A stretch of 64,000 nt of DNA from Cristatella mucedo (GCA_009760855.2 WPIO01000019.1:126001-190000); one strand, 5' to 3'. Shown: positions 37,677 to 52,600, counted from the stretch's first letter. Numbers and translations are program-made. Notes: generated from the letters alone by a model not told the origin.

Positions 37677-40600
37677 CAGAGAGAGCGAGCGAGAGTGAAA
37701 TGAGAGAAATATATTTATGTGTATATATAAATTATTAAAAAGAGAGAGACCAAGCACTATCTGGGTGGAGTTGGACAGACGAATTCGCGAACAAATTGGA
37801 GAATAGAATACCCAGTACACAGCATAGAAGCTGCACGATGTTTCCCTTTTGAGCCTGGATTACTACTTTTTTAAAATACGTAGACTCAAATTTTTATCTC
37901 AATGGCTTCGGGATGTTCGTAATTAGATCTTCAGGTCAGAGTTAATCCTCGCCCTAAATACAACGGCTATTAGCTAGTAGCAAATTATTCTTCATTGCAT
38001 TGTCGAATGCAGCTAAAAAAAGAGCATCAAAAAAAGCATAACAATGGACGAATTTTGACAAAAAGTATTCTCTTTTTTAGACCAATCTAATTATTAGAAA
38101 AGCTTCATATTTAATTTGATTACAAAGACCAGAGTGTTGTGAGAACTGCTTTTGTTCAAAGAAATTTGAATACACATTTGAACGAGTTCAACGAGGCCTC
38201 GTTAGACTTGTTCACAACTGATACAGATTTGTATAGACTAAAGATGCTATGTATATTACCTCCGTAAAATGCAATACTTTATCGTGACCCTGATCGAGCG
38301 AGTGAGAAGATCTATCGAGAAGACTAGCTGCTAATTGGATCGAAAGCCAGATCGGCTAGATCATGATAATAATAATATAATACATTTGTATAGCACCCTC
38401 AGCGAACTGAATCTCTTTCTAGGCACTTTACGTATGCTGTAAAGGAATCACGATCTTATGATTATTGTCAATGTCCATAATAAGGTTAGCGGTAAAATGC
38501 GACGTGTCAAAATGCAAATATGGTTAGTGGTACTACGCACAGTGTCAGCACACTTATGTCTGATTAGAAGCCAGTGTAGGTCTGCGAGAGGTGGTGTAAT
38601 ATGGAAAACTGCAAAGCTCACTGCAGTGAAGCCTGACTGTAGAGAGTTTTGCATTGGCTGGTAGACCTGCCAGCAGTGAGTTGCAGAAGTCGCGACTGGA
38701 TGTCAAAAATGTACGGACTAGCTTAGATGTAGTATTACCGTCTAAGCAATCCCAAATTTTAGTAATGTTACATAACTGAAATTTGGCAAACTTGACTGCG
38801 GATCTGATGTGGTCGTCTAGTGACAGGCCACTTTAGAACAGGGCACCTATAATCTGTGCAGATTTTACTAGAAATACGCTACTAGAGTAGTTTTTTTATA
38901 TAAATATAAATAGACGGAGTCGATAACTTGCCTCGGATAACATGCACAACTATGCTAGGAAAAAGAAGCAATATTACCTTTCAAAATCTACAACTATGCA
39001 ACGCAATCCTCTTTTCAAAAGACAGCCACATGAGCTGCTGAAAAAAATTCGGGTCTCCTTAGACAAGGACGCAGCATATAAGTATTGATGTAAACGGAAA
39101 AAGATCATCCGAGGAACCACATAAGTACGGGGTACCTCAGGTCTCTGTGCTCGGTCCGCTTCTTTTCGCAGTTTATCCTCTCCCTCTTGCCGATGTGGTC
39201 GCCAAGCACAATCTAGGCTTTCAGTTCTATGCAGATGACACTCAGTTGTAACTTTGCTTTGATCCCTCCCAGCGCTCCAGCACTTCAAATTCTCTACATA
39301 CTCTTGCTTCATGTGTTGATGACATCCGCAGATGGATGGCAGACAACTTTCTCGAAATGCATGGCGACAAAACCAATTTGCTAGTTGTGGGAAAACCAAA
39401 TGGGATTTAAATTGAAAAACCTGACGCTCAAAATCGGCTCCACCGGCATATCTCTTGTTGAATTTGTACGTAATCTAGGTGCCTTGTTTCAAACTTACTT
39501 TTCACTAGACGACCACATCAGCTCCACAGTCAAGTTTGCATACTTTCTTCTACATAACGTTGTCGAAATTCGGGCTTGCTTAGACAGGGATAATAATATC
39601 TAAATTGGTCAATGCATTTGTGACATTCCATCTCGACTTCTGTAACTCGCTGCTTGCTGGACTCCCTGCGTGTGCAAACGGGTGATTACGGTTGGTGTAA
39701 AATTCAGCAGCTAGGCTCATCTGTCATGAGAGTCGCAATTGCCACATCACACCACTTCTCACCCACCTGCACTGGCTTTCAATCAAGCAACGCATCGACT
39801 TCAAGGCTCTGTTACTTACTTTTAGGTCTCTTCATTCTCCGGCTCTAGCCTTCCTGTCAGAACTACCCCACCAGGCGAAGAATCATACAAACCGCTGTTC
39901 TGACTAAAATCGTTTAGCCACACCTCGTACAAACCTCAAAACTGTCGAAGACCGTGCCTCTAGTTCTTATGCTTCCAAGGCCTGGACCTAACTACCGACG
40001 CACGTCACAACATCCGCATCCACAAAATCCGCTGGCACGACGAAATTTAAAAAAAAGCTTAAAACGCAATTGTTTATTACAGCATCTTTGTGACTCTTTA
40101 TTCGTGTGCATATTATTACTAAATCAGGCGAGTTTTTCTTACAAGCCAGCACCATTTTCAAAAGATATTACTAAGAGTCTCTTACGATTGCCTTTGCTAA
40201 CGGTTGATACTCGATATTAGGTCTGCTTCTGCATTAACGGATATAGAGCAAAACTCTTACTCTGACCCATTAGGCCCACCGTAGCTTGGCTCCTTGATAC
40301 CTAGCTGAACTGATGCACTAGTTTCAGTCTCCTCGTGTCCTCTGGTCCTCTATGGGCAATGCATTAACTGTTATATTCCTTCGCTTGAAGACCGCTGGCT
40401 AAAGAAGCTTGTGGTCTGCCGATCTAGGACTGTGGAGCCCACATCCACGATTCTTAGGCAACGATATCCATTCTCTTACCGACTGTTGCAATACTTTCCA
40501 GCAGTACAGAGCTGCTATTGCAATGCTATTAACTTCCTCGACTGCCCTCATGAATCAGCAATGCTTCCCACTTTCTCTTTGTTGCGTGAGAAGAAGTCTG

Positions 40601-43600
40601 CTATAAAGCGATAAGGGCTTTGAGTTCGCTATTAAAAATACCTTGTGCAACAATCTCATAATCCCCGAGGCTTTGTAGAGTACATAACAATACATACATA
40701 AAATTCTATAGCGTCTGAATTTCGGGAAGGTGCATGTCATCGAAAATATATTTTTAGTCCGGCTACTAGCCCTGCCGAGGTGACAAGTACTGCAGTTCAT
40801 CGGTCCGAAACTTTACTTGTAGTCTCAGTGCGTATGTGATCGTCGGACGAAAAGTACTAGCAACTTACATCTAGCGAGAAGTTTGCCGCGTACCTTTTAA
40901 TTTCCAAGCTCTTTCTTTCTTGCAGATTCTAATAGTCATCAAGATCGTATCATTAAGGACCTTGCTAGCATATCGCTACATGCCAGTTTTGTCTGCCGTT
41001 TGAGCATTTATATGACGACCGATAAAAAGTAATAGCATAAGAGTACATGCAACATAGATAGTTCTCAAATGCTTGAACCAAATGTAAAGCGCATAGACAG
41101 AGATTTCTCTGGATGTGCTTATCGAATGTAGTATTACTATTACCTAGTCGTTAATTTTTGGTTAATACTCTCTATTTGTTGCTTCCTACTTTACGAGTAG
41201 CTCACTGCCTGTATACTCGCTTCACTGAGTCATAGTAGTTCCGTCATGGAAGACAACGCTGCACCATCTAGCCGCTTGATGGAAGTGCGCCATATTGCAG
41301 TGTGACGGACATTCTCACTTTAATTAGTAGAGATAATATATGCGTGTGATATAGACCGTTTGCTACAGACTCTTCGCCAAAAGCTGCACTGGCTCGATTA
41401 TTCTATGGACAGCTCTCAGAGGTAACAATAATTAGCTATAGTAGCGTTCTAAAGAAAATGTAAATAAATATGTACACTAATGCTTTTACCTCGAACTGTC
41501 TCCTTAAAAGGGCATTTTCCTTGCTCAACAAGCTTCTGTACTCCGTGAAAAAGCGTTCGCAAGGAGTACTTGGTTCGCCAGCTTGCACAGCCTCCAAAAG
41601 AGCTTGGTAGACGAACGCATACTGATCCTGCAAAGTTACGGGAAGCAACAAATTAAAAACCGTAATCTTAGTGATTTCTTAGTGCTGAATGCAACAGCCA
41701 AAAGTTGGAAGGCATTCCCACTTATCATGCTCGTGAAAAAATACCACAGCGCGTAACAAACACTGAATAAGCACTATATGAGCTTAACTATAAGCCTTAT
41801 GTCACTAATCAGTTTCATTAAGGCAAATTTTTATAACTTGACAGGTAAAAAATAATCCAAATAGCAGTTTTGAATAATATCACCTGGTAAAACATGAAAA
41901 TTGTATATGTTATCATATAATGCACTCTAGTTAATCAGCTAATTGATGAGACAAATGGTGAACGGCAGAACTGAGACAGCAATCTCTTAGATCGATTTGT
42001 GAGAATGTCGTACGTTTTGAAACGGAAAATTGTTTCTCTCTAGTTAGCAGAGATATTCTGGTTAAGGATAGATCAAACGGTCGACAGCTTAGCTTAGCAT
42101 AGCTAATAGCTGCAGCGCACGTGTCTTATCAATCTTACTTGATGACCCGCAATTTGTTCAAAAATAGAGTTATTAGTATTCTCTTGCAGGTATAACGGAG
42201 AAACGCCTATATAAGGTACTGTCTAGACGACCGCGATACCGTTACGAGGCATTCCCCATAATAACCTCGATTGCAAACATTTTTTTACTCTCTGACAACT
42301 TACATTTCCAGTTGCTGAAGTAATTTTCCTGGGGCCTGTTAATATATAACTTCGTTAATTCACAGGCCAGGTGCAGCGAACTACGTTAACCATAGAGAGT
42401 ATCTTGTTAAGGTGGTAAAATGATAGTATAACAGTTAAAAATTCATGACGCAATTAGTAGAACACAAGTCAAAACCATTCCCCAACGACCAAGACGATAC
42501 ATTCATCGGGGCATGTCAATGAACGTGACTTGATAAGACGTTCTGAAATATTGCATCTATGGTTTTCCCTGGCGCTGAGAAATTTCTATTATGCAGTAGA
42601 ACTGTGGTGCAATTGCCATGGCTAAGAAAAATGCTGGCACTCCAGGTAACTCCAGGCTACTCGGCAGTTGAGTGGACCACTGTACCCAAAGCTAGCCGGC
42701 GGTGTTTGAACCTCAAAGAAGCCATTCTTTGAGCACGTGGCACGTATACAGCTGTACTTACTCGTGTCTGCACCATCTTGACTCGCTGCTCTCGCAGAAG
42801 CTGGACGCACAGCTGCACACTTATGCGTCCGCTGTGTCGAGCTTCGTTCAAAAGATAATCGATGGCTATGAACGTACCCGTTCGGCCGACTCCAGCACTA
42901 GTAATGAAAGTTAATTGCAAATTCCTTATGATGGGAATCAACTTTACACAGCCGAAGCAGCAGATATCGAGAACAAATCAGAGCGGACTGCTCGGCAAAT
43001 AATGCAGATTTTCGTTGCCGATTCTACGTAATGGTGGGCCGTGATGGCTCACTAAGTAAGGTGGTTGCTTTTCACGACCACTACCCGAGGTAGTGGGTTC
43101 GAATCCTATGGTGAGAGATCTTTTATCACCACTGCAAGCGGTGGTGATAGCCGCAAAGACTGTTCTGTCGCTATAAAAAAGAAGCTTTCGAATCATCTAG
43201 TAATTGAAAGGATGCATTTGCTAGAACACACGATTTGCATAATGACTCGTAGAGCTAAGGAAGCGCATATTATTAGAAGTCACTGATAGCAGTGAAATAA
43301 ACAATATAACGAATATTAGATTTTATAGGTTTATAAGAAAACCAAACCTTTTTTGCGGCAGAATTACTTACTAGTAATGAAAAATGAACAATTGTAGCAC
43401 TAATGCTCACATAAAAACTGTCAATGTGGATAAAAAATGCTGTGAGGACCAAGCTTGCTTTTATCTTTGTTAAAATATTGTCAAGCCTTAAGATGTAGTA
43501 ATATATACATATATATATAATTAATTTATTTAGCACCCTAATGGAACTTAATCTCTGTTCAGGCGCTTCACATATGCCACAGGACTTGAGCCCACGACCT

Positions 43601-46600
43601 AGGCCAGGCCTTGGTCGTGGCGAGCACCTTAACCGGTGGGCCAAACCAGCTCGGCAGTCACTAAAGAGTACCTGGCGTCAGGTTCATTGAAACTGAAGGT
43701 TCGATCACCAAAGGATTTTAGATTGCAAATAGGTACAGCTAGTATAACCTTACGTACGGAAACGAGTGGTATGTTGGAAAGTCAGAGAAGAAAGCGCTTT
43801 ACGAAGGCAGGAAAGCCAAAGACAGAGAATGTAGGGATCTTAAATAAGCACGCGATTTTCAGATCGATATTCTGCTTGCTGGAGAGTTAGTGCAGTTAGG
43901 AGAGAAGTGGTGTTATGTATTCATGATAAGCTGCAAAGTTAAAGACAGACAAGCCTAGCTAGTGATTTCTGCATCATCTTAGAACATGTTACCGCACAAT
44001 TACGAATGCGTATACGAGAGGTATTCTGAAATTTTAACTGGAGTACAAACTGCATAAACTAGCTTGGCTGGTACACTCTTATGCGAATCTTTGCATTGTT
44101 ACTGGGAAGAGAGTTGTTTGAGTCGACTGAGGAGGCTTTAAGTCATCAAGCCAAAGGTAATTTCGAGGCTGGAGACTCAAATTATTTTCCGAAGCTGCAC
44201 GAAGATATTTCATCTGAACAGTGATAGTACTGGTTTCAGAGTAACGAGTTACCTGTTGCAATTACGTATAAGATAAATAAATAAAATTCATTTTTATAGG
44301 GCGCTAAGCGAACTTAATCTCTATTCAGGCGCTTCACATATTCCATGGGGCTCGAACCTACGACCTAGGCCAGACCTTGGTCCGGGCGAGCACCTTAAAC
44401 CACTGGGCCAAAAGAGCACGGCAAACGTAGGCGTTGTCAATCAATAAGCTGCCTTTATAGTCATTGTGCATATATAGGCAAAATAAGCTGCAAGGTATTT
44501 GAGAGAAACCTAGATGTGGAAGGCCAGGTAGGATCTATATAAATGAATTATTATTATTATTATTATCATACCACAGGTCTATAAAGGTGATTCTTTCTAC
44601 AGCATAGAGTCGCCGTTATAGACCTGAGGATCCATTGCTTTGGAGGCCCAGGCGAAATTGGTGGCTGTCCTTGCACTAAGATTGGACATAGACACGAAAT
44701 TATAATGCTAGTGCAGATGAGCTCGTCTTTCTAAAGAGGTCACGACTTTCGAGAACACTCGTACTAAACAGTACTCAAAAATGCTGTATTATTAACTTTC
44801 CTGAAAACGTTACCTCTCGCAGGAACCGTCCGGCGTTAGCGAGTAGGAAACACTGTGCTCTGATTGGCCAGCGTCTTGGGTTGGGCCTAGCAGCAGAAAC
44901 ACTGCACTCTGATTCGCTAGCCAGGGTCGGGGTGGGGCACATGCCTAATACCGACTTACAACAACGGTAAGGCGTCAGTACTGCCATTAGCTGGGGTACA
45001 TATCTCACCTAACGATGGCTACACTAGTGATGCCTAGGGGAGATGGTAGGCTGTCAAAAAGGAATCGGCGATCTGTAGTTCTTCAAGCGTCTCATTTTTT
45101 CTGAGCATTCCTGAGACTTCGCTAAAATGGTTTATGTTCTATCGAAATGTCGGACTCTTGAAACTACGGGAGATTCAATACTCCAGAGCACTTAACTAGC
45201 ACCAACCTTAATTTGAAGGGGCTTTAAGGTACGAGGAGCATCAGACCGCCAAGCGTCCACTTAACTTCAAATTTTATACTCTCCCTCTTGCCGATATAAT
45301 TGCCAAGCACAATCTGTTCTTTCAATTCAATGGAGATGACGCACGGCTGGACCCGTAATTTGATTCCTCCAAAGCATTCAAGCACGCCAAACTCGTTCAA
45401 AAGCCTTGCTACACCGTTAGGGCTTTAAATTCTCTGACAGCAAGTAAACTACCTACGAAGTATTATCGAGCCGGTCTTTTATCGTTTTGTTGTCGTCTTT
45501 CACATGAATTGCTAGGTGCGACTGGGGTTGAAAGGTTTAGTGTATTGATAATTTCCAAAAGGAGGCCGAGCAGTAGCCACTTCGATAGCCGGAATCCTGG
45601 TGACCGGAAGCCTTTCTTGTTTTATATCCAAAGCAATATTTTGTGCAGCTCAGCAAGTTCTCCCTCAAGCGCTGCTGTGAATCGCTCTAAATTAGTGGTA
45701 ATCAGGAATGCTACAACCTTGGAAGCTCATCGCCTGTCTCCGCAATTCTCACTCACTGTACAATAACAAACGAATAATATATGACTCGATTATTGATGGT
45801 GTTATAAACGTGATGTTTGGATTCCACAACTTGTCAGAACCAGGCCGCAAACACATCGCTCATAATGGTAGTAGTCTCAGTCGGGGCGCAATTAATACCG
45901 TAACCGCTTGAACCTTGTAGCACGGATAGTTACTTGTAGGTGCTGCACCATTGCACGCTGGTATTCCAAAGTTGCAGATAAATGGCAGCGACAAAGAGTG
46001 CTAATACCTTGACGTATCAAGTCCGTATCCGTACTGCAGACAAGTCTATTTGACAGCAGCGGACGGTAACAGGCGTTCAAACACAGCCACTACACACAAT
46101 AATGGCTCTGTGGCCTAGAGCTCAAATCAGCTCCAATGCCAATCTGTCTGGAATCTGGAACGGAGTCTGGAATTCTGACTGCTAGCCCATCTCAGGAACT
46201 TGCGTCTATACTGCCTCGACAATAAACTATCATATAACTGCATAATCGCGATTAATAATTATCTGCTACAATTCAGTTGGTTTAGCAGGTGCAGCTGTTT
46301 CAGCGGTGATCTCAACGCGTTCACCTTCACCAAGACGTGGCTGGCATCGAGCAAACACCCGACTATAACAGACTCCCCTCCGGCATGCTTTTTCTTCCTT
46401 TACATACATACATCAATCAAAACTATTGAAGGAGTCACCATTGCCTCACGGTCCAACATCAATTTCAAACCGTCTGATGTTCTCTCGAGGAGGTCTATTG
46501 AATCGCTTGTTTTAAGTCCCTCCAAAACAAGCTGCTAATGGCGATATTAATCTATCGGCTTATTTATCAAATACTCAGTTACCTCAGATTTATCTGATCT

Positions 46601-49600
46601 CATTTCCATTAGGTATGCATGCCAGAAATAAAATTTTCCTAGTCATGGTGATACTTAAATTTATTTTGACAACTTAACTGACGATTTAAGTGCCGAATTT
46701 TATGCACTGACTCATTTCCTCTTGTGGCTCACGTTCATGACATTACTCACAACAAGAGTCACAAGTTACCTGCGAATCGCGTAACCTCAAGACCCTTAAC
46801 CCCGACGCTGTACATGCAAGAATATCATCTTTTCAATCCCCTTCTGACCTGTTATCATCGGTAGAATGCTACAACATGACACTAGCTGATATGCTGACGA
46901 GTTTGCACCTCTGACTTAACGCACTATGCACCCTTGCCCACCAGAAGGCCCATGGTTTACGGCAGATATTAACCTAGCTGTAATAATAATAATGCATTTT
47001 ATTTAGCACCCTCAGATAACCCAATCTCTTTTTAGGCACTTTACAGTTGCTGCAAAGGAAGCAAGATCAAATGGTTAGTGTTATCATGCTCGATAAACAA
47101 CAAGAATAACATGATTAGGGGTGACATGCACAGGGTATGCATTCAAGTTTGGTTAGTGGCAGCATGCAATGTAAAGTATCTCCGTCTGTAACTCCGAAAA
47201 GTCATAAAGACTATATGGGTGTTACTCAGGAGAGTTTTGTATAGCACAATCACTGCCTGTGCGGCTTTAGGTACGCATTCGGCAGCCAACAGACTTCCCA
47301 TCTCACACAAAAAAGAGAAACTGGGAAGCGTAGCAGACTTAGGAGAGCAGTTGGGGTAGTGAGTAGCATGGACGTAGCAGCTCAGGACCCTGAAAAGGAT
47401 GAGCTATAGTCGGAAGCAGGAGAGTAGTTGTCGTCAGTGACCAAAAGCGACCTCTCGTTAGACGACCATAGCAGGAGCACGGATGACACTCAGTTGCACC
47501 TTTACTTGGATCCCTCCCAGCCTTCGAGCACCTCAAATTCTCTAAACTCACCTGCAGCACACATTGATGACATCCGAACATGGATGGCAGCAAATTTTCT
47601 TAAGCTAAACGATGATAAAACCAACTTACTAGTTATGGGCAAACCCAGTGTGACTCAGAGATTGAAAAGGCTGACGCTCAAAATTGGCTCTGCCAGCATA
47701 TCTCTAGTTGAATCAGCTCGAAATCTAGGTGTCATATTCCAAAGCGACCTGTCGTTAGACGACCATATCAGCTCCACAGTCAAAACTGCCTATTTTCAGC
47801 TTCATAACATTGCTAAAATTCGGGCTTGTTTAGCTAAGGATACCACGTCCAAGTTGGTCCATGCATTCGTGACATACCGTCTCGACTTCTGCAACTCGCT
47901 GCTTACTGGCCTACCAGCATGTGCGATCAGGCGATTGCAGCTGGTGCAAAACTCTGCAGCTAGGCTTGTCTGTCGTGAGCGTCGCAGTCGCCACATTACT
48001 CCACTTGTCGCCGACCAGCACTGGCTACCAGTCAAGCAACGGATTAACTTCAAGGTTTTGTCGCTCACTTTTAGGTCCCTTCATTCTATAGCTCCAGCCT
48101 ATCTCTCAGATATACTACCCCATCAGGCCAAGCATCGTACAACCTGCTTTTCGGAATTCAACAGTCTACAAATACCTCGTACAAACCTTAAATCCTTTGG
48201 AGACCGTGCATTTAGTTCGTATGCTCCCAAAGCCTGGAACTCCCTCCCGACCTGTGTCAGAACATCCCCTGACCTGACCACATTTAAAAGGAACCTAAGC
48301 ACACATATTTAGGACAACATTTAGTGGGTCCCTGTGATTCGTCTTTGATGTGCTTATGCTTGCTGACACTGTGCATGCTGCCACTAACCACATTTGCATG
48401 CTGACCCTGTGCATGTCACCACTAACCATATTATTATTCAGTTTGTTTGTTTTTCAAGAATGATTTTACTTACCATTCAATAGCATTTCACTTTGCAGCA
48501 AATGTAAAGCGCCTAGAAAGAGATTCTAAAAAGTTCTCTGAGGGCGCTTTATAAAGTGCATTATTATTATTATTATTATTATTATGTCAGCACGCTTAAT
48601 CACATGAAGCACGAATCACAGGGACCCACTAAATGCTGTGATAAACAGATTCATTTTCAGTGTCTTTTTAAACGTAGACAAGTCAGGAGATATCGTGACG
48701 CAAGACAGGACTGAGTTCCAGGCTTTGGGAGTATATGAACTAAAGGCGCGGCCTCCAAAGGATTTGAGGTTTGTACGAGGTATGGGTAAACAGTTAGATT
48801 CGGAAAAGTAGGTGGCACGATGGTTAGCCTGGTGCGGGAGTAGATCTGATAGGTATCTGGAGCCAAAGAATGAAGTGACCTAAAAGTAAGTGACAAAGCC
48901 TTGATGTCAGGTCTACTAGCGAAAGCTTGAAAAAGCATACACAGCATCAGAACTGACTGTCCATCAAAAAGCATCTGAAGACTGCTGTAGATATTACAAA
49001 TTGATCTTGGCAAAGGCGAAGTCTAGCTTCTATAACAATATTGTTGAATCACTGATCCTAAATCCAAAAATGCAGATGTCTACAATCAACCCATCACCAA
49101 CCGCTCCTTATCTAGAGATCCTTGTGGAAATCTGACTGATCGCTTCTCATAGCTTCCTTGTCATCAAGATAGACTAGATAAGAATGTCCATTCCTAGGGT
49201 AGCAGTAACTCCTTTGGACTCCTGTCTCTCAATTCTGAGCAGCACTCAATTTCCATATTCAAGGAGGCCAAGAGTGACCTCATCCTGGATATGATCTACC
49301 AATCAAAGAAGACTAGTATTCGTCTAGACTACATTCCCACGGTCCTATTGCTACGATGCATAGATCTGCTGCTGACATGCACAGCCATAGTAATAAGTAT
49401 GTCCTTAGCCTCAGGTCATTACCATCACCTTTCAAAAAAGCTTTAATCGGACCACTAATTAAGAAAGCAACACTGCAGCTAGAGAACTTACGCGATTTCC
49501 GCCCAGCATCACTTTTACCATTCCTATCAAAGACACTGGAACGAATTGTGGCAGATCAGCTGAACTCTCATATTGAAAGTTCAAACCAATCCAGTAAGGT

Positions 49601-52600
49601 TCAGTCTGGTTTTGTGAACGAATCACTCCACAGTCAGCATTGCTTCAGGTGTATAATGGCTTTATCAGGAATCTAGATTTATAGAAAGTCTCTCTGCTGA
49701 TTTTGCTTGATCTCTCGGCAGCATTTGATAAAATTGATCACCAATTCCTTCTTGAGGACCTCTCATCTCGCCTGGGCATCACTCACACAGCACTGCACTG
49801 GTTAGTTCCTATCTTAGTAGGAGACTCCCGAAAATTGATGTGATCCCCAAGCACAATCTAGGCTTTCCCTTCTATGCAGATGAAACTCAGTTGCATCAAT
49901 GCTATAACCCCTCGAGGCCCTCCAGCACGTCGAACTCTCTTAAACCTCTCGCTGCACGTATTGCTAACATCCGTAAATACATGGCCGCTAACTTTCTTAA
50001 ATTAAATGTCAAAACCAGTTTACTGGTTATGGGAAAACCAAATGTGACTCAGAAATAAAAATGTTCAAGCTCAAAATTGGCTCTGCCAGCATATCTCATG
50101 TTGCATGGGCATGCAATCTAGGCGTGCTGTCCTCTACCAAAGTGACCTTTCACTAGACAACTACTTCAGCTCCTCCTCAGTAAAGTCCGCCTACTTTCAG
50201 CTACAAAACATTGCCAAAATTTGAGATTGCTTAGACAGGGATTCTTTTCCAAATTGGTCTATGCATTTGGGACATTTCCTCTCGACTTCTGTAACTGATT
50301 GTTTGCAGGTCTAATAGTGTGTGGGATTACAGTTAGTGCAAAACTCTGCAGCTAGGCATGTCCGTCTCGAGCGTCGTGGTCACCATATCATACCACTTCT
50401 AGCTGACCACTGGCTCTTAGTTCAGCATCATATTGAATTCAAGGTTCAGTCACTCACGTTTAGGCCCCCTCATTCTCTGGCTCCAGCCTACCTTCTGAAC
50501 TACTCCCCAATCAGGTTATGGATTGTTCCACCTGCTCTTCTGACTAAAATTGTTTAACTATGCCTTGAACCAACAGAAAATCTATTGGAGACCAAGCCTT
50601 TAGTTTGTATGCTCCAAAATCCTGGAACTCAATCCCGACTAAGGCTAAGAAATTCGTTGACTGGACATAATTTAAGAAATGAAACAAAAACGCACCTGTT
50701 CTTGACGAATATGCAATAAATGGTTTAAAACGCCGGAATTAAAATTCCGGATAAAGCAAAGCATGCACGATATCACATTGTCTTGCATTTGCACTTATTC
50801 TCTTCAAAAAGTGCATGCTTACAAGCTGCCACAAAAGTGTGGAACAGGAAATGAAAGGAATGCACGGCTAGTGTCAAGGGAAACGCATACAGTAAACATA
50901 ATCAAACGAGGGAAGAATCTGAAGCAGTAGTTAAAGACAAGTTAAAAAGACTGAAAACTAAAATCGATAGTCTCTTATTGATTTTTACTTATGTGCTATG
51001 TGCATATGTTATCAACCTGAATGCTAAGAAAGTTCAGAAAGTTAAAAAAGTTTGTTTTTATAAAAATCCACAGGTAACAAATTGAATAGGGCATCCGTTT
51101 GAACCATTTCTTCTCCTAATAGCAAAAGAATCAAATCCCATCTACCACCAGGATGCAAATGCCTCACGAGCACCTTGATCTACTGGCAGTCTTTTCATTA
51201 ATAAATTGAAGTTAAAATAGCCTACTGTCATATCATATTATTAAGGATTGTCTCAACTACGAGATTTTCTGTCTGGCTGCAGCTAACTTTACTAGCTTGT
51301 CCGACTTGTTCCTCCAGCGTGGTCTTGAACCACACGCTCCTCAGCATCTAGTCACCCTGCAGCCCCTCACTCAAAATTAAATTCAAAAATACAAGCAAAA
51401 ATCAAATTAAAGGCGATTGAGGCTTCAGCTTGTATGCACCGAAAGTTTGGAACACGCTTCTGGATACGGTCCTTACCTCTAGTGAAGGTACAATATTACA
51501 GCCTCAGCTTAAGATGAAAATGTTCCGGTTGGCTCACCATTTTACCCCATTGAGGTTTTCTTTATTTTTACCGTTTGCTTGCATTGTGTGCGTCGCTGGC
51601 CATAATTCAGTGCTTATAGCTAGCGGGAGCTCCCACTAACCGGCGATCACAAGTGTCTTTATGTTGGATTTCGGTAATTAGGATGAGAATGATACTAGTT
51701 TTCTTTTGCATGCGTGATATCCACGAGTGCCACTAGCCCTCTGAACTTGGTTCGCTTTCAAGGAACTGTAAAATTTCCTGATATAGATTAAGTTTTCTTG
51801 TGGTGCTCTGCAAACAATCTATTATTTTAATTACGCACGGAAAACTAATATCGCGTCATGCGGTTGCCTTTAAAGTGAGACAAACGGCCACACAAATACA
51901 ATCAATGCAAATTAAATACGGCGATCATCAAGATAATGTAAACCCTGAAGCAAAACTATATGGGGAAAAATCGAAGCATTAGACCACAAAAAGTACCCCA
52001 CCTACCTGCAATGCACAACGACTGGTGCTGTAGAATTGCCGGCGAAGCTCCAGACATTGCGATGAAATTTGAGAAAAGAAACTGCATAGTCTGGTACACC
52101 GTGGTCGGGCCAACTGGTGAAATAGAAGTGCTTGACTGTCGACTAAAGATCGCATAAAGTTTTGCCATTAGAGATGGAGTTTCGTTTTTCAAACATTTTA
52201 AGTCGCACCACTTACACTCATTCACCAATTCTGGTTTACCTGCGAACCTGTGCCAACAACTTTCAGAATATTTATCTGATAATCAGGAAACATTTCGGAG
52301 CTCAGAAGGGTCACTTCCACGTCACCATATCTTTTAGTTCCGCTTTCTGGCCAATAGCAAGCACACTTTACCTGTAATCAAGAGTATCGAAGAAATTTTT
52401 GTAGCGAACCACTCGTTTTATAACCACAAGCAGCCTCTAAGGCACGTACAAACTGTCTAGAAAGATAATAACTTCTTGACTGGCGCTATATACATTTCTT
52501 GTTTTTTTCTTATTATTATAATCTTTACTCTACCCTTAATCCAACCAATAGTGATACACTGCCTTATAATAGACACAGGTAATTGAACCACAGGCGTCAC

